Assembly: GCF_004345675.1 (NCBI RefSeq)
Contig: NZ_SLWU01000002.1
Coordinates: 62,001-126,000, forward strand
Source: Caldanaerobacter subterraneus
Lineage (GTDB): Bacteria > Bacillota > Thermoanaerobacteria > Thermoanaerobacterales > Thermoanaerobacteraceae
Length of the DNA: 64,000 bases
Direction of reading: 5' to 3'
In this document: in pieces, positions 8,597 through 16,735 of the stretch
Numbering within the stretch: position 1 is the stretch's first letter
How the letters are laid out: each line of letters begins with the position of its first letter
The notes under the pieces: generated by a model
The model's input: only the letters and a program-made list of their open reading frames with translations
The model's database searches: none
What the model was told of the DNA's origin: nothing
Position numbers and translations under genes: made by a program

Positions 8597-10261
8597 TTGG
8601 CGCACAAGGCAAAACTGAAGATAATTCCTTTGGGCGGATTAAATGAAATTGGCAAAAACATGACTGTATTCGAGTATGGAAATGATATCATAGTTGTAGA
8701 CTGTGGCCTCGCTTTCCCTGATGATGAGATGTTAGGAATTGACCTTGTCATTCCCGATATTACTTATTTATTGAAAAACAGGGAAAAAGTTAAAGCAATT
8801 GTGCTCACCCATGGCCACGAAGACCACATAGGGGCTCTGCCCTACGTGTTGAAACAGCTCAACGTCCCAATTTACGGCACGAGACTTACAATTGGGTTGG
8901 TTGAGTACAAATTAAAAGAGCACGGACTTTTGAGAGACAGTAAGCTAATCACTGTAAAACCCAGAGAGACAGTTGAGATCGGCCAGTTTAAAGTAGAGTT
9001 TATAAGGACTTCCCACAGCATTGCAGATTCAGCAGCTTTGGCTATTCACACGCCTGTAGGTACGGTTTTTCACTCAGGGGATTTCAAGATCGATTTTACG
9101 CCTATAGACGGGGAAGTGCCGGATTTGCACCGGTTTGCACAATTGGGAGAAAAGGGCGTACTGGTGATGCTGTGTGACAGCACGAACATTGAAAGGCCGG
9201 GCTATACGATGTCTGAAAGAACAGTAGGGGAGACTTTTGATAATCTTTTCAGAAAGGCTGAGCAGAGGATAATTGTAGCCACTTTTGCTTCAAATATTCA
9301 CAGGGTTCAGCAGATAATAAATTCCGCACAGAAGTACGGAAGGAAAGTGGCCATATCAGGAAGAAGCATGGTAAATGTTGTGAATGTAGCCATGGAGCTT
9401 GGATATCTGACAGTGCCAGAAGGGCTTTTGATAGATTTGGATGAGGCGAATAAACTTCCCCACAACAAAGTAGTGATAATCACCACAGGAAGTCAAGGTG
9501 AACCGATGTCGGCACTTACCAGAATGGCCTCTTCTGAACACAAAAAAGTGGAGATTGTCCCTGGAGACACTGTCATAATCTCGGCTTCTCCAATTCCGGG
9601 AAATGAAAGATTGATCTCAAGAGTTATAAATCAGCTTTTCAAAAAGGGTGCCAATGTGATATATGAAGCTTTAGCAGATATACACGTTTCTGGACATGCA
9701 TGCCAGGAAGAGATCAAACTTTTGCACACCCTTATAAAGCCGAAATTTTTCATACCTGTTCACGGCGAGTACAGGCACCTGGTGCAGCACGCAAAACTTG
9801 CTGAAAGCCTTGGAATGCCGCCGGAGAACATCTTTGTAGTGGACAACGGTACAGTGCTGGAATTTACGAAAGATTCAGGTAGAATTGCAGGTACAGTCAC
9901 AGCCGGTAAGGTATTGGTGGACGGATTGGGAGTTGGAGATGTGGGCAATATAGTCCTGCGGGACAGAAAGCACCTTGCCCAGGATGGCCTGTTAGTTGTG
10001 GTTGTCACGATTTCCAAAGAGACTGGAGCGGTGATAGCAGGGCCAGATATTATTTCACGCGGATTTGTGTATGTGAGAGAGTCTGAAGATTTGATGGAGG
10101 AGTCCAAGAACATCGTACGAGAAGTCCTTGCAAAATGTGAAAAAGAAGAAATCAACGAGTGGGCTACTATAAAATCCATGATAAAGGATAATTTAAGCAA
10201 TTTCCTCTATGAGAAAACTAAAAGGAATCCAATGATACTGCCTATTATAATGGAAATTTAA
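8597..10261 (+). CDS. rnj: Ribonuclease J
   Basis: A 554-residue metallo-beta-lactamase/beta-CASP ribonuclease that degrades and matures mRNA by endo- and 5'-3' exonucleolytic cleavage. The zinc motif is LTHGHEDHIGALPYVL near residue 75. Further ligands lie in FHSGDFKIDFTP and the C-terminal HVSGHACQEE and PVHGEYRHL motifs. The N-terminal PLGGLNEIGKNMTVFEY is diagnostic. Start is TTG with GAAAGGAG upstream. A family paralog may exist elsewhere, so J1 versus J2 is not assigned. Confidence 0.95.
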   Translation: MAHKAKLKIIPLGGLNEIGKNMTVFEYGNDIIVVDCGLAFPDDEMLGIDLVIPDITYLLKNREKVKAIVLTHGHEDHIGALPYVLKQLNVPIYGTRLTIGLVEYKLKEHGLLRDSKLITVKPRETVEIGQFKVEFIRTSHSIADSAALAIHTPVGTVFHSGDFKIDFTPIDGEVPDLHRFAQLGEKGVLVMLCDSTNIERPGYTMSERTVGETFDNLFRKAEQRIIVATFASNIHRVQQIINSAQKYGRKVAISGRSMVNVVNVAMELGYLTVPEGLLIDLDEANKLPHNKVVIITTGSQGEPMSALTRMASSEHKKVEIVPGDTVIISASPIPGNERLISRVINQLFKKGANVIYEALADIHVSGHACQEEIKLLHTLIKPKFFIPVHGEYRHLVQHAKLAESLGMPPENIFVVDNGTVLEFTKDSGRIAGTVTAGKVLVDGLGVGDVGNIVLRDRKHLAQDGLLVVVVTISKETGAVIAGPDIISRGFVYVRESEDLMEESKNIVREVLAKCEKEEINEWATIKSMIKDNLSNFLYEKTKRNPMILPIIMEI

Positions 10262-10284
10262 CACAAAGAATGGAGAGAGGAAAA

Positions 10285-10755
10285 ATGGGTAAAATTGATG
10301 TAAAATACATTGCGAAAGCGGGAGTTATTGCAGCAATTTATTTTGCAGTGACTTTTTTGCTCGGCAGTGTCTCCTATGGCCCTATTCAGTTTAGGCTTTC
10401 AGAGGCTTTGGTGGTTCTGCCGATGATAGAGCCGGCGGCTATCTGGGGTGTTTTCATTGGATGTCTTTTAGCAAATATAGGGAGTCCCTTTGGCATTATA
10501 GATATTTTAGGAGGGAGTTTTGTAACCCTTATAGCTGCGTACCTTACATCAAAGGCAAAAAAGTTTTATCAGGCTATTTTGCCTCCCATTATTTTGAACG
10601 CTTTGTTTGTTTCAATATGGGTGAGCTATTTCCTAAAAATGCCTTATTACATTGTGGCAATTGACATTGCATTGAGTGAGGCAATTGTGACAGGTGTATT
10701 TGGGTATGCTGTTTTAATTGCCTATAAAAGGATTAAAGACAGATACTCACTGTGA
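10285..10755 (+). CDS. queT: QueT family queuosine-precursor transporter
   Basis: A 156-residue membrane protein with about five spans, resembling the QueT substrate-binding (S) component of ECF transporters. The signature YGPIQFRLSEALVVLPMIEPAAIWG lies near residues 34-58, followed by GCLLANIGSPFGIIDILGGS. It would import a deazaguanine precursor such as preQ1. ATG 10285 is preferred over ATG 10270 because GGAGAGAGG lies between them. It directly follows rnj, and no preQ1 riboswitch was seen. Confidence 0.85.
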   Translation: MGKIDVKYIAKAGVIAAIYFAVTFLLGSVSYGPIQFRLSEALVVLPMIEPAAIWGVFIGCLLANIGSPFGIIDILGGSFVTLIAAYLTSKAKKFYQAILPPIILNALFVSIWVSYFLKMPYYIVAIDIALSEAIVTGVFGYAVLIAYKRIKDRYSL

Positions 10756-10788
10756 CAAGTAAGCTTTTAGGCTTACTTGTTTTTATTT
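10755..10788 (+). terminator. Rho-independent terminator after queT
   Basis: Ten-bp perfect stem ACAAGTAAGC/GCTTACTTGT, TTTTAG loop, followed by TTTTATTTT. The 3' arm overlaps the -35 region of the mltG promoter. Confidence 0.9.
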
Positions 10789-10805
10789 TCAATTAATTGT
10801 ATAAT
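10777..10805 (+). promoter_or_regulatory. Promoter for mltG
   Basis: TTGTTT, 17-nt spacer, perfect TATAAT. The weak -35 lies inside the queT terminator stem. Confidence 0.6.
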
Positions 10806-10836
10806 TTATGTATACCCCTCTAAGGAGAGAAATAAG

Positions 10837-11883
10837 ATGAATAAAGTCGAAACAAAAGGTAAAAGCAAATTTTTTATACTTGTGATAGTTTTAATTTTTC
10901 TTTTTGTTTCTGCTTCTTTTTATTATCAAAGCCTTTTTAAACCAGTGTCTACAAGGGCATCAGAGGAAGTGGTTGTGAATATACCCAGTGGCTATTCTAC
11001 TCACCAGATAGCAAAGCTTTTGAAAGAAAAAAATTTGATTAAAAATGAGTGGTTTTTTGCATGGCGGGCAAAAATATTAAAAGCAGATGGTAAGCTGAAG
11101 GCTGGGAAATATTTATTAAGTCAGAATATGACAGTTGACCAGATTATTGAAAAAATAGCAGCAGGAAAATCTGAAATGGATGTTTTTAAAGTCACAATTC
11201 CCGAAGGGTATACTGTTAAAGATATAGCGAAAAAATTGGCTCAAATAGGGCTTGTCGATGAGAAAAAATTTTTAGAAGTAGCGCAGAATGGCGATTTTGA
11301 ATATAGTTTCTTAAAAAACATACCGAAAGATAGGCCCAATAGATTAGAAGGTTACCTTTTCCCCGATACCTATTTTATTCCTGTAAATGCTGATGAAAAA
11401 GAGATAATAAACATGATGTTAAAAAGGTTTGAAGAAGTGTACAACACTGTAATCAAAGACAACGCTCAAAGAATGGGGATGACTCCCGATGAGATTGTGA
11501 TTGTTGCATCAATTGTAGAAAAAGAAGCTGTGTTAGACAAGGAGAGGCCTATTATTGCAGGAGTTATTTACAACAGGCTGAAGAAAAAGATGAAGCTGGA
11601 GCTTTGTCCTACTGTTGAATACGCTTTAGGAACTCATAAGGAAGTGCTTTCATATCAGGACTTAAAAGTCGATTCCCCTTATAATACCTATGAACATTAC
11701 GGGCTTCCTATTGGACCTATTTGCAATCCCGGACTTAAATCCATTGAGGCTGCTTTAAATCCTTCTAAACATGACTATTATTATTTTGTGGCCAGAGGAG
11801 ATGGAACACACATCTTTAGCAGAACTTATCAGGAGCATTTAAAAGCTCAAAGAGAAGTGGAAAGGGAGCAAAATAAAAAGTGA
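10837..11883 (+). CDS. mltG: Endolytic transglycosylase MltG (YceG)
   Basis: A 348-residue single-span protein: cytoplasmic basic N-terminus, one transmembrane helix (about residues 11-30), then extracellular LysM-like and catalytic YceG domains. The catalytic glutamate lies in the conserved IVASIVEKEAVLDKERPIIAGVIYNRL, followed by the LELCPTVEYALG and YNTYEHYGLPIGPICNPG motifs. It cleaves nascent glycan strands at the outer face of the membrane. The start is ATG 10837 with AAGGAGAG upstream; a longer reading would cross the queT terminator. Confidence 0.93.
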   Translation: MNKVETKGKSKFFILVIVLIFLFVSASFYYQSLFKPVSTRASEEVVVNIPSGYSTHQIAKLLKEKNLIKNEWFFAWRAKILKADGKLKAGKYLLSQNMTVDQIIEKIAAGKSEMDVFKVTIPEGYTVKDIAKKLAQIGLVDEKKFLEVAQNGDFEYSFLKNIPKDRPNRLEGYLFPDTYFIPVNADEKEIINMMLKRFEEVYNTVIKDNAQRMGMTPDEIVIVASIVEKEAVLDKERPIIAGVIYNRLKKKMKLELCPTVEYALGTHKEVLSYQDLKVDSPYNTYEHYGLPIGPICNPGLKSIEAALNPSKHDYYYFVARGDGTHIFSRTYQEHLKAQREVEREQNKK

Positions 11884-11895
11884 AGGGTTGAGGCG

Positions 11896-12534
11896 ATGGA
11901 GATAACCTATCGTGATATACAGTTTATAAGGTCTTTTCACGAGGAGTTGTATGAAGACTTAAAGCCATTGAGAAAATTTGCAGAAGAAAATTACATTCCT
12001 ATAGCAAAACCTGAAGTAGCAGCTTTTTTGAGCTTTATGGTGAGGCTTAAAAAGCCTCTTAATATACTGGAGATAGGAACAGCCATAGGATATTCCACCA
12101 TAATAATGGCAAGGGCCTATCAAAACTCTAAAATTGTTACAATTGAAAGGGATATAAACCTTGCTGAGATTGCAAAGAAAAACTTTAAAAGAGCTAAGAT
12201 AGAGGGAAGGATTGATTTAATCTGCGGAGAGGCAGAAGAGGTACTGGACAATCTGACGAAGGAGTACGATTTTATCTTTGTGGATGCGGCAAAGGGCCAG
12301 TATTTGGAGTTTTACAAAAAGATAAGAGAATTTGTTCCACAAGATGGGATTGTCCTCTGGGATAACATCCTGTACAAGGGTTATGTAGTTGGTGAAGAAC
12401 ATGTAAAGCACAAGAGAAGAACGATTGTGTACAGGATGAGGGAGTTTATAGAAGTGTTGAAAAAGGACAAGAATTTTTACACGGTGATTTTGCCTTTAGG
12501 AGATGGGTTGGCTTTAAGCATTAGGGAGGAGTGA
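11896..12534 (+). CDS. O-methyltransferase, TrmR-like (YrrM)
   Basis: A 212-residue SAM-dependent methyltransferase of the catechol/caffeoyl-CoA O-methyltransferase family. Motif I is EIGTAIGYST near residue 57, the acidic ribose contact is TIERD, and the metal-binding aspartates are in FIFVDAAKGQY and LWDNILYKG. Next to a U32 protein this matches Bacillus YrrM (TrmR), which methylates 5-hydroxyuridine at tRNA position 34. Assignment to TrmR is by context; the fold is certain. Confidence 0.85.
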   Translation: MEITYRDIQFIRSFHEELYEDLKPLRKFAEENYIPIAKPEVAAFLSFMVRLKKPLNILEIGTAIGYSTIIMARAYQNSKIVTIERDINLAEIAKKNFKRAKIEGRIDLICGEAEEVLDNLTKEYDFIFVDAAKGQYLEFYKKIREFVPQDGIVLWDNILYKGYVVGEEHVKHKRRTIVYRMREFIEVLKKDKNFYTVILPLGDGLALSIREE

Positions 12535-12537
12535 TTT

Positions 12538-13761
12538 ATGTTAGAGCTTTTGGCGCCAGTTGGAGATTTGGAAAGGCTAAAGGTTGCTGTAAAATACGGA
12601 GCAGATGCTGTTTACTTTGGAGGACAAAATTACAGCTTAAGAGCCTATGTGGGGCTTACACTTGATGAGATAAAAGAGGGTGTTAGATATTTAAAAAAAA
12701 GCAACAGAAAAGCCTATATCACCATAAATATTTTTCCCCACAATAAGGATTTAGAAGAGCTGCCGGAATACATTAAAAAAGTTATAGACCTCGGAGTAGA
12801 TGCTGTTATTGTCTCTGATTTGGGAGTTTTTTCTATAGTTAAGGAAATTGCTCCTGAGATAGATGTACACATAAGCACTCAGGCTAATACTGTAAATTAC
12901 TTGACTGCAAATTTCTGGCACAGATTAGGTGCAAAGAGAATAATTTTAGCAAGAGAGCTTTCTTTAAAGGAAATAAAAGAGATAAGGGATAAGACGCCTC
13001 CTTCTTTAGAATTGGAGGCTTTTGTGCACGGTGCTATGTGCATATCCTATTCAGGGCGATGCCTTTTGAGCAATTACCTGACAGGAAGAGACGCCAACAA
13101 AGGGGAATGTGCGCAGCCCTGCCGGTGGAAATATTACCTGATGGAAGAAAAAAGGCCGGGAGAGTATTTTCCTATTGAAGAAGACGGGCGAGGCACTTAT
13201 ATTTTAAATTCAAAAGACCTGTGCATGATAGAGTACATTCCTCAATTGGTAGAAGCTGGAGTTACAAGTTTTAAAATTGAGGGGAGAAACAAGAGCGCAT
13301 ATTACGTTGCGGTGGTTACACGGGCTTATAGGAAGGCAATTGACGATTACCTTGAAAAAGGGAAGGATTACGTTTTTGACAGGAGCCTTCTTGAGGAAGT
13401 GGGGAAGGCAAGCCACAGAGGATTTACCACAGGCTTTTATTTTGGCAGGCCGGGGGCAGATGCTCAAAATTATGAGTCTTCTAAGTACATCCGCACCCAT
13501 GACTTTGTGGGCATTGTCAAGAGATATGACCCTGAGACGAGGATAGCGATTGTGGAGCAGAGGAACAGAATGTTTGTTGGGGATGAAGTGGAAGTTATAG
13601 GGCCTAAGGTTCAATTTAAGCAGAAAATTGAGAAGATGTGGGATGAGGAAGGAAGAGAGATCGAAGTAGCTCCGCACCCCCAGATGATAGTGAAAATTCC
13701 TGTTGTTAATCCTGTTGAAGAGCTTTATATTTTAAGAAGAGAATCTAAAAATAATGTTTAA
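12538..13761 (+). CDS. U32 family protein, probable tRNA hydroxylation enzyme TrhP
   Basis: A 407-residue U32 'peptidase'. The N-terminal ELLAPVGDLERLKVAVKYGADAVYFGG and the cysteine-rich motif GAMCISYSGRCLLSNYLTGR with ECAQPCRW near residues 165-200 are diagnostic and supply Fe-S ligands. TrhP proteins use prephenate to make 5-hydroxyuridine at tRNA U34, which TrmR then methylates; the adjacent methyltransferase supports this reading over proteolysis. Bacillus carries two such genes here; only one is present in this window. Confidence 0.87.
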   Translation: MLELLAPVGDLERLKVAVKYGADAVYFGGQNYSLRAYVGLTLDEIKEGVRYLKKSNRKAYITINIFPHNKDLEELPEYIKKVIDLGVDAVIVSDLGVFSIVKEIAPEIDVHISTQANTVNYLTANFWHRLGAKRIILARELSLKEIKEIRDKTPPSLELEAFVHGAMCISYSGRCLLSNYLTGRDANKGECAQPCRWKYYLMEEKRPGEYFPIEEDGRGTYILNSKDLCMIEYIPQLVEAGVTSFKIEGRNKSAYYVAVVTRAYRKAIDDYLEKGKDYVFDRSLLEEVGKASHRGFTTGFYFGRPGADAQNYESSKYIRTHDFVGIVKRYDPETRIAIVEQRNRMFVGDEVEVIGPKVQFKQKIEKMWDEEGREIEVAPHPQMIVKIPVVNPVEELYILRRESKNNV

Positions 13762-13764
13762 AAA

Positions 13765-13806
13765 AGCTCCTTTTGGGAATACTGGTTCCTGAAAGGAGCT
13801 ATTTTT
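13765..13806 (+). terminator. Hairpin before the PBP gene; terminator that also covers its SD
   Basis: Nine-bp stem AGCTCCTTT/AAAGGAGCT (13765-13773 with 13792-13800), an 18-nt loop that can itself pair GGAA/TTCC, then ATTTTT and the start codon. The AAAGGAG of the 3' arm is the only SD for the next gene. Confidence 0.7.
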
Positions 13807-15405
13807 ATGGAGAAAAGGATAGTTTTTTTGCGCATAGTTTTGGCCCTTATGATTTTTATATTGGCTGGAAGGCTTTTTTACATACAGGTAGTAAAATATA
13901 ATTTTTATTCTGAAAAAGCAATGGAACAGAGAATTAAAAGCTTTAAAATTTCAGAAAAGCGCGGAGATATATACGATAGAAACATGATACCTTTCACAGA
14001 TAGAGACTACAAAGAGTATGTCTTTGCAATACCCAAAATGATAAATGATAAAAAAAGGGCAGCAGAAATACTCAGTGAGATTACAGAAATTTCTTCCGAA
14101 AAGATTAGAGAAGATTTAAAGAGAAATAAAGACTATATCAGATATGAGATAAGAAGGGATGTAGATTTTTCTCTTCCTGTTGGAATTTTTAAACTCGAGC
14201 TTCCACAGAGGTATTCTTCAAACTCTCTTGCAAGGCATGTGATAGGATATCTTGGAGATAAAAAGATGGGGTTGGAGGAATCTTTTGATGAGGTTTTGAC
14301 TACAGATGCCAGCGACAGCATTGCAGTCTTTACTGATGGCAGCAGAAATGACTATATAAAGGGATTAGGTGTAAAAATACAAACCGTTCACGACAAAGTT
14401 TTTGGTGTAAAAACCACTCTAGACTACCATATACAGAAGGTGGTGGAAGATGTACTTGACAGGCGTAGGATAGAAGGAGCAGCAGTTGTACTGGAGGTAA
14501 AAACAGGGAATATACTAGCGATGGCGAGTAGGCCTAATTTTGACCAGAACAGGATAGAAGATTATTTAAAAAGCTCTAATGAAGAGTTTATAAATAAGGC
14601 TGTATCTGGCTATCCCCCTGGATCTATTTTTAAAATCATAGTTGCTGCGGCAGCTTTAGAATCTGGGAAAGTCAGCTTAGAAGATACTTTTTACTGCAGT
14701 GGAAGCTATGATATAAATGGAGTTGTCTTTCACGATTTTAAGGGAGAGAGCCATGGCTTGATAAATATAGTCAAAGGTTTTGCAGTTTCCTGCAATACAA
14801 CTTTTATAAGGATAGGGGAGATAACAGGTGCAAAAGCTATTTTAGACATGGCAAGAAAATTTGGGATAGAGAAAGACGATGGTCTTCCAATACCGGAGCA
14901 AATAGGAAGGCTTCCAAAGCTTTCTGACACATACGGCGCTGGCATTGGAAATCTTTCGATAGGCCAGGGAGAAGTTTTGATGACTCCGCTTCAAGCTGCC
15001 GATATAGTAGCTACAATTGCGAATGATGGTATAAGGAATGTACCGCGTCTTGTGGAGGCAGTGGTGGATGAAAAGGGAGAGGAGGTTAAGAGATTTCCGC
15101 CTCGAGAATCATATAGAGTGTTAGAAAGTAACACAGCCAAAATTTTGAGGTATATGATGAGGCAAGTGGTGGTTGACCCGGAGGGGACAGGCAAAAGAGC
15201 AGAGACTTTTTGCAAAAGTGCTGGAAAGACAGGTTCTGCAGAGGTCAACAAAGAATTAAATATATATCATGCCTGGTTTGTAGGCTTTGTGCCTTATGAA
15301 AATCCCAAGTATTCTATTGCTGTATTTGTTAAAAACGGAGACACAGGGGGAATAAAGGCCGCTCCTATTTTCAAAGAAATAGCCGAAGAGATAATTAAAT
15401 ACTGA
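13807..15405 (+). CDS. Class B penicillin-binding protein (transpeptidase)
   Basis: A 532-residue peptidoglycan D,D-transpeptidase anchored by one N-terminal helix (about residues 7-27). A short dimerisation domain begins RGDIYDRNMIPF. The penicillin-binding domain has the active-site SIFK (in GYPPGSIFKII near residue 277), the SCN triad in AVSCNTTF, and KTG in AGKTGSAEV near residue 478. It lacks PASTA repeats and is compact, resembling PBP2/SpoVD relatives. Its position before sigK suggests but does not prove a sporulation role. Confidence 0.9.
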   Translation: MEKRIVFLRIVLALMIFILAGRLFYIQVVKYNFYSEKAMEQRIKSFKISEKRGDIYDRNMIPFTDRDYKEYVFAIPKMINDKKRAAEILSEITEISSEKIREDLKRNKDYIRYEIRRDVDFSLPVGIFKLELPQRYSSNSLARHVIGYLGDKKMGLEESFDEVLTTDASDSIAVFTDGSRNDYIKGLGVKIQTVHDKVFGVKTTLDYHIQKVVEDVLDRRRIEGAAVVLEVKTGNILAMASRPNFDQNRIEDYLKSSNEEFINKAVSGYPPGSIFKIIVAAAALESGKVSLEDTFYCSGSYDINGVVFHDFKGESHGLINIVKGFAVSCNTTFIRIGEITGAKAILDMARKFGIEKDDGLPIPEQIGRLPKLSDTYGAGIGNLSIGQGEVLMTPLQAADIVATIANDGIRNVPRLVEAVVDEKGEEVKRFPPRESYRVLESNTAKILRYMMRQVVVDPEGTGKRAETFCKSAGKTGSAEVNKELNIYHAWFVGFVPYENPKYSIAVFVKNGDTGGIKAAPIFKEIAEEIIKY

Positions 15406-15413
15406 TGTACAGG

Positions 15414-15471
15414 CACCTTTTTCAGATAAAACCATATAATAAATGTGTAATTTATTAAAAAAGAAGAGGTG
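15414..15471 (+). repeat. Weak inverted repeat bracketing the sigK promoter and SD
   Basis: CACCTTTTT (15414-15422) can pair with GAAGAGGTG (15463-15471) as nine bp including two G-U. The 3' arm is the sigK SD; the promoter -10 is in the loop. It is a weaker version of the layout at spoIVB, spoIIM and dacF. Confidence 0.35.
15415..15441 (+). promoter_or_regulatory. Sigma-K-type promoter before sigK
   Basis: AC at 15415-15416 within CACC, a 16-nt spacer, and CATATAATA at 15433-15441, matching the sigma-K pattern AC-N16/17-CATANNNTA. CATATAAT is also close to the sigma-E -10, but no sigma-E -35 is visible. Confidence 0.6.
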
Positions 15472-15477
15472 GCGGCC

Positions 15478-16173
15478 GTGTGGGAAGTTATTGCTGCACT
15501 TGTAGGAACCATAGTAAAGGAGATACTGAATTTAGGTTACCTTACTAACACCAATTCTTTTCCAAGCCCTTTATCCCCTGAAGAAGAGAGAAAGTACTTG
15601 GAAGCGTACAGAAGAGGAGACGAAGAGGCAAGGAATATATTGATTGAGAGAAATTTAAGACTGGTCGCTCATGTGGTAAAAAAGTATAGCGGGACAGGAA
15701 GAGATTTAGATGACCTTATTTCTATAGGGACAATTGGACTTATTAAAGCCATAGATACTTATGACTTTGAAAAAGGCACACATCTTGCCACATATGCTGC
15801 AAAGTGCATAGAAAATGAAATCCTCATGTCCATAAGGGCAGAGAAAAAGATGAAAGGAGAAGTTTTTCTTCAAGACCCAATAGGGGTAGATAAGGAAGGA
15901 AATGAAATCTCACTAATGGATGTACTTGGGACAGATGAGGATGAGGTATCTGAGCAGGTGGAAAAGAAGATACAGATTAAAAAGCTTTACAGTAAGTTAA
16001 ACAGCGTCTTAAAAAACAGGGAGCGCATGATAATAGAAATGAGATATGGGCTTTACAATGGAAGAGTGAGGACTCAGAGGGAAATTGCGAAAATGCTTGG
16101 AATTTCTCGTTCTTACGTATCGAGAATTGAGAAGAAAGCCTTGAATAAGCTTTATAAAGAGCTTTCAATGTGA
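15478..16173 (+). CDS. sigK: RNA polymerase sporulation sigma factor sigma-K (pro-form)
   Basis: A 231-residue sigma-70 family protein directing late mother-cell transcription. The N-terminal hydrophobic pro-sequence (WEVIAALVGTIVKEIL) that tethers pro-sigma-K until SpoIVFB-type cleavage is present. Region 2 (NLRLVAHVVKKY, RDLDDLISIGTIGLIKAIDTY), the family-specific FLQDPIGVDKEGNEISL and the C-terminal HTH (TQREIAKMLGISRSYVSRIEKKAL) follow. GTG 15478 is preferred over GTG 15469 because AGAAGAGG then has correct spacing. The gene is continuous; no skin-type element splits it. Confidence 0.95.
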   Translation: MWEVIAALVGTIVKEILNLGYLTNTNSFPSPLSPEEERKYLEAYRRGDEEARNILIERNLRLVAHVVKKYSGTGRDLDDLISIGTIGLIKAIDTYDFEKGTHLATYAAKCIENEILMSIRAEKKMKGEVFLQDPIGVDKEGNEISLMDVLGTDEDEVSEQVEKKIQIKKLYSKLNSVLKNRERMIIEMRYGLYNGRVRTQREIAKMLGISRSYVSRIEKKALNKLYKELSM

Positions 16174-16200
16174 ACTGTCTTATTGACAGTCTATTTTTTT
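16174..16200 (+). terminator. Rho-independent terminator after sigK
   Basis: Six-bp stem ACTGTC/GACAGT with TTATT loop immediately after the stop codon, then CTA and seven T. It overlaps the -35 of the next promoter. Confidence 0.75.
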
Positions 16201-16212
16201 GTAGTATATAAT
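16183..16212 (+). promoter_or_regulatory. Sigma-A promoter for the yqeG-aroE-pil operon
   Basis: Perfect TTGACA, 18-nt spacer, perfect TATAAT. This is the only strong promoter visible before the type IV pilus genes, so it may drive much of the 16.2-28 kb block. Confidence 0.8.
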
Positions 16213-16234
16213 TTTAACTAAATGAGGTGGGCTT

Positions 16235-16735
16235 ATGTATGAAAAACTAATTCCTGACATGATTGTAGAAAGTGTACATAAAATCGACTTGAATTTGCTA
16301 AAAAAGAAAGGTATTACTAGCCTTGTGCTGGACATAGATAACACTCTTTTGCCAAAAAAAGCAAAATTTCTTGATGAGGACACTGTTGAATGGTTGGAAA
16401 GAGCAAAAAACGAAGGGTTTAAAATTTGCTTAGTTTCAAATAATACGAAGAAAAGAGTAAATGAGCTCAAAGAAAAAACTGGAATTCCAGGTATTGCCTG
16501 GGCAATTAAACCGAGAAAGGGTGCTTTTAAAAAGGCCCTAAAACTTTTAGGAGCAAAACCTCATGAGACAGCCTTAATTGGAGATCAAATATTTACTGAC
16601 ATTTTAGGAGGAAAAAGGGTCGGACTTTATACTATCTTGGTAAAACCTTTGTCTGATGAAGAGCTTGCCTGGACTAAGATTATGAGAAGAGCTGAGAAAA
16701 TCATTTTAAAGAGGATTGAAGGATATGAAAATTGA
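16235..16735 (+). CDS. YqeG family HAD-type phosphatase
   Basis: A 166-residue HAD-superfamily (subfamily IIIA) hydrolase. Motif I is VLDIDNTLLP near residue 33, motif II LVSNNTKKRV, and motif III/IV KPRKGAFKKAL and ALIGDQIFTDILGGKRVG. Its substrate is unknown; YqeG relatives include mitochondrial phosphatidylglycerophosphatase GEP4. SD GAGGTGGG precedes the ATG. The end overlaps aroE by 11 nt. Confidence 0.88.
   Translation: MYEKLIPDMIVESVHKIDLNLLKKKGITSLVLDIDNTLLPKKAKFLDEDTVEWLERAKNEGFKICLVSNNTKKRVNELKEKTGIPGIAWAIKPRKGAFKKALKLLGAKPHETALIGDQIFTDILGGKRVGLYTILVKPLSDEELAWTKIMRRAEKIILKRIEGYEN

Noticed and set aside
10777-10836. N-terminal extension of MltG
   Set aside because: It would start inside the queT terminator and ahead of the promoter -10; ATG 10837 has a good SD.
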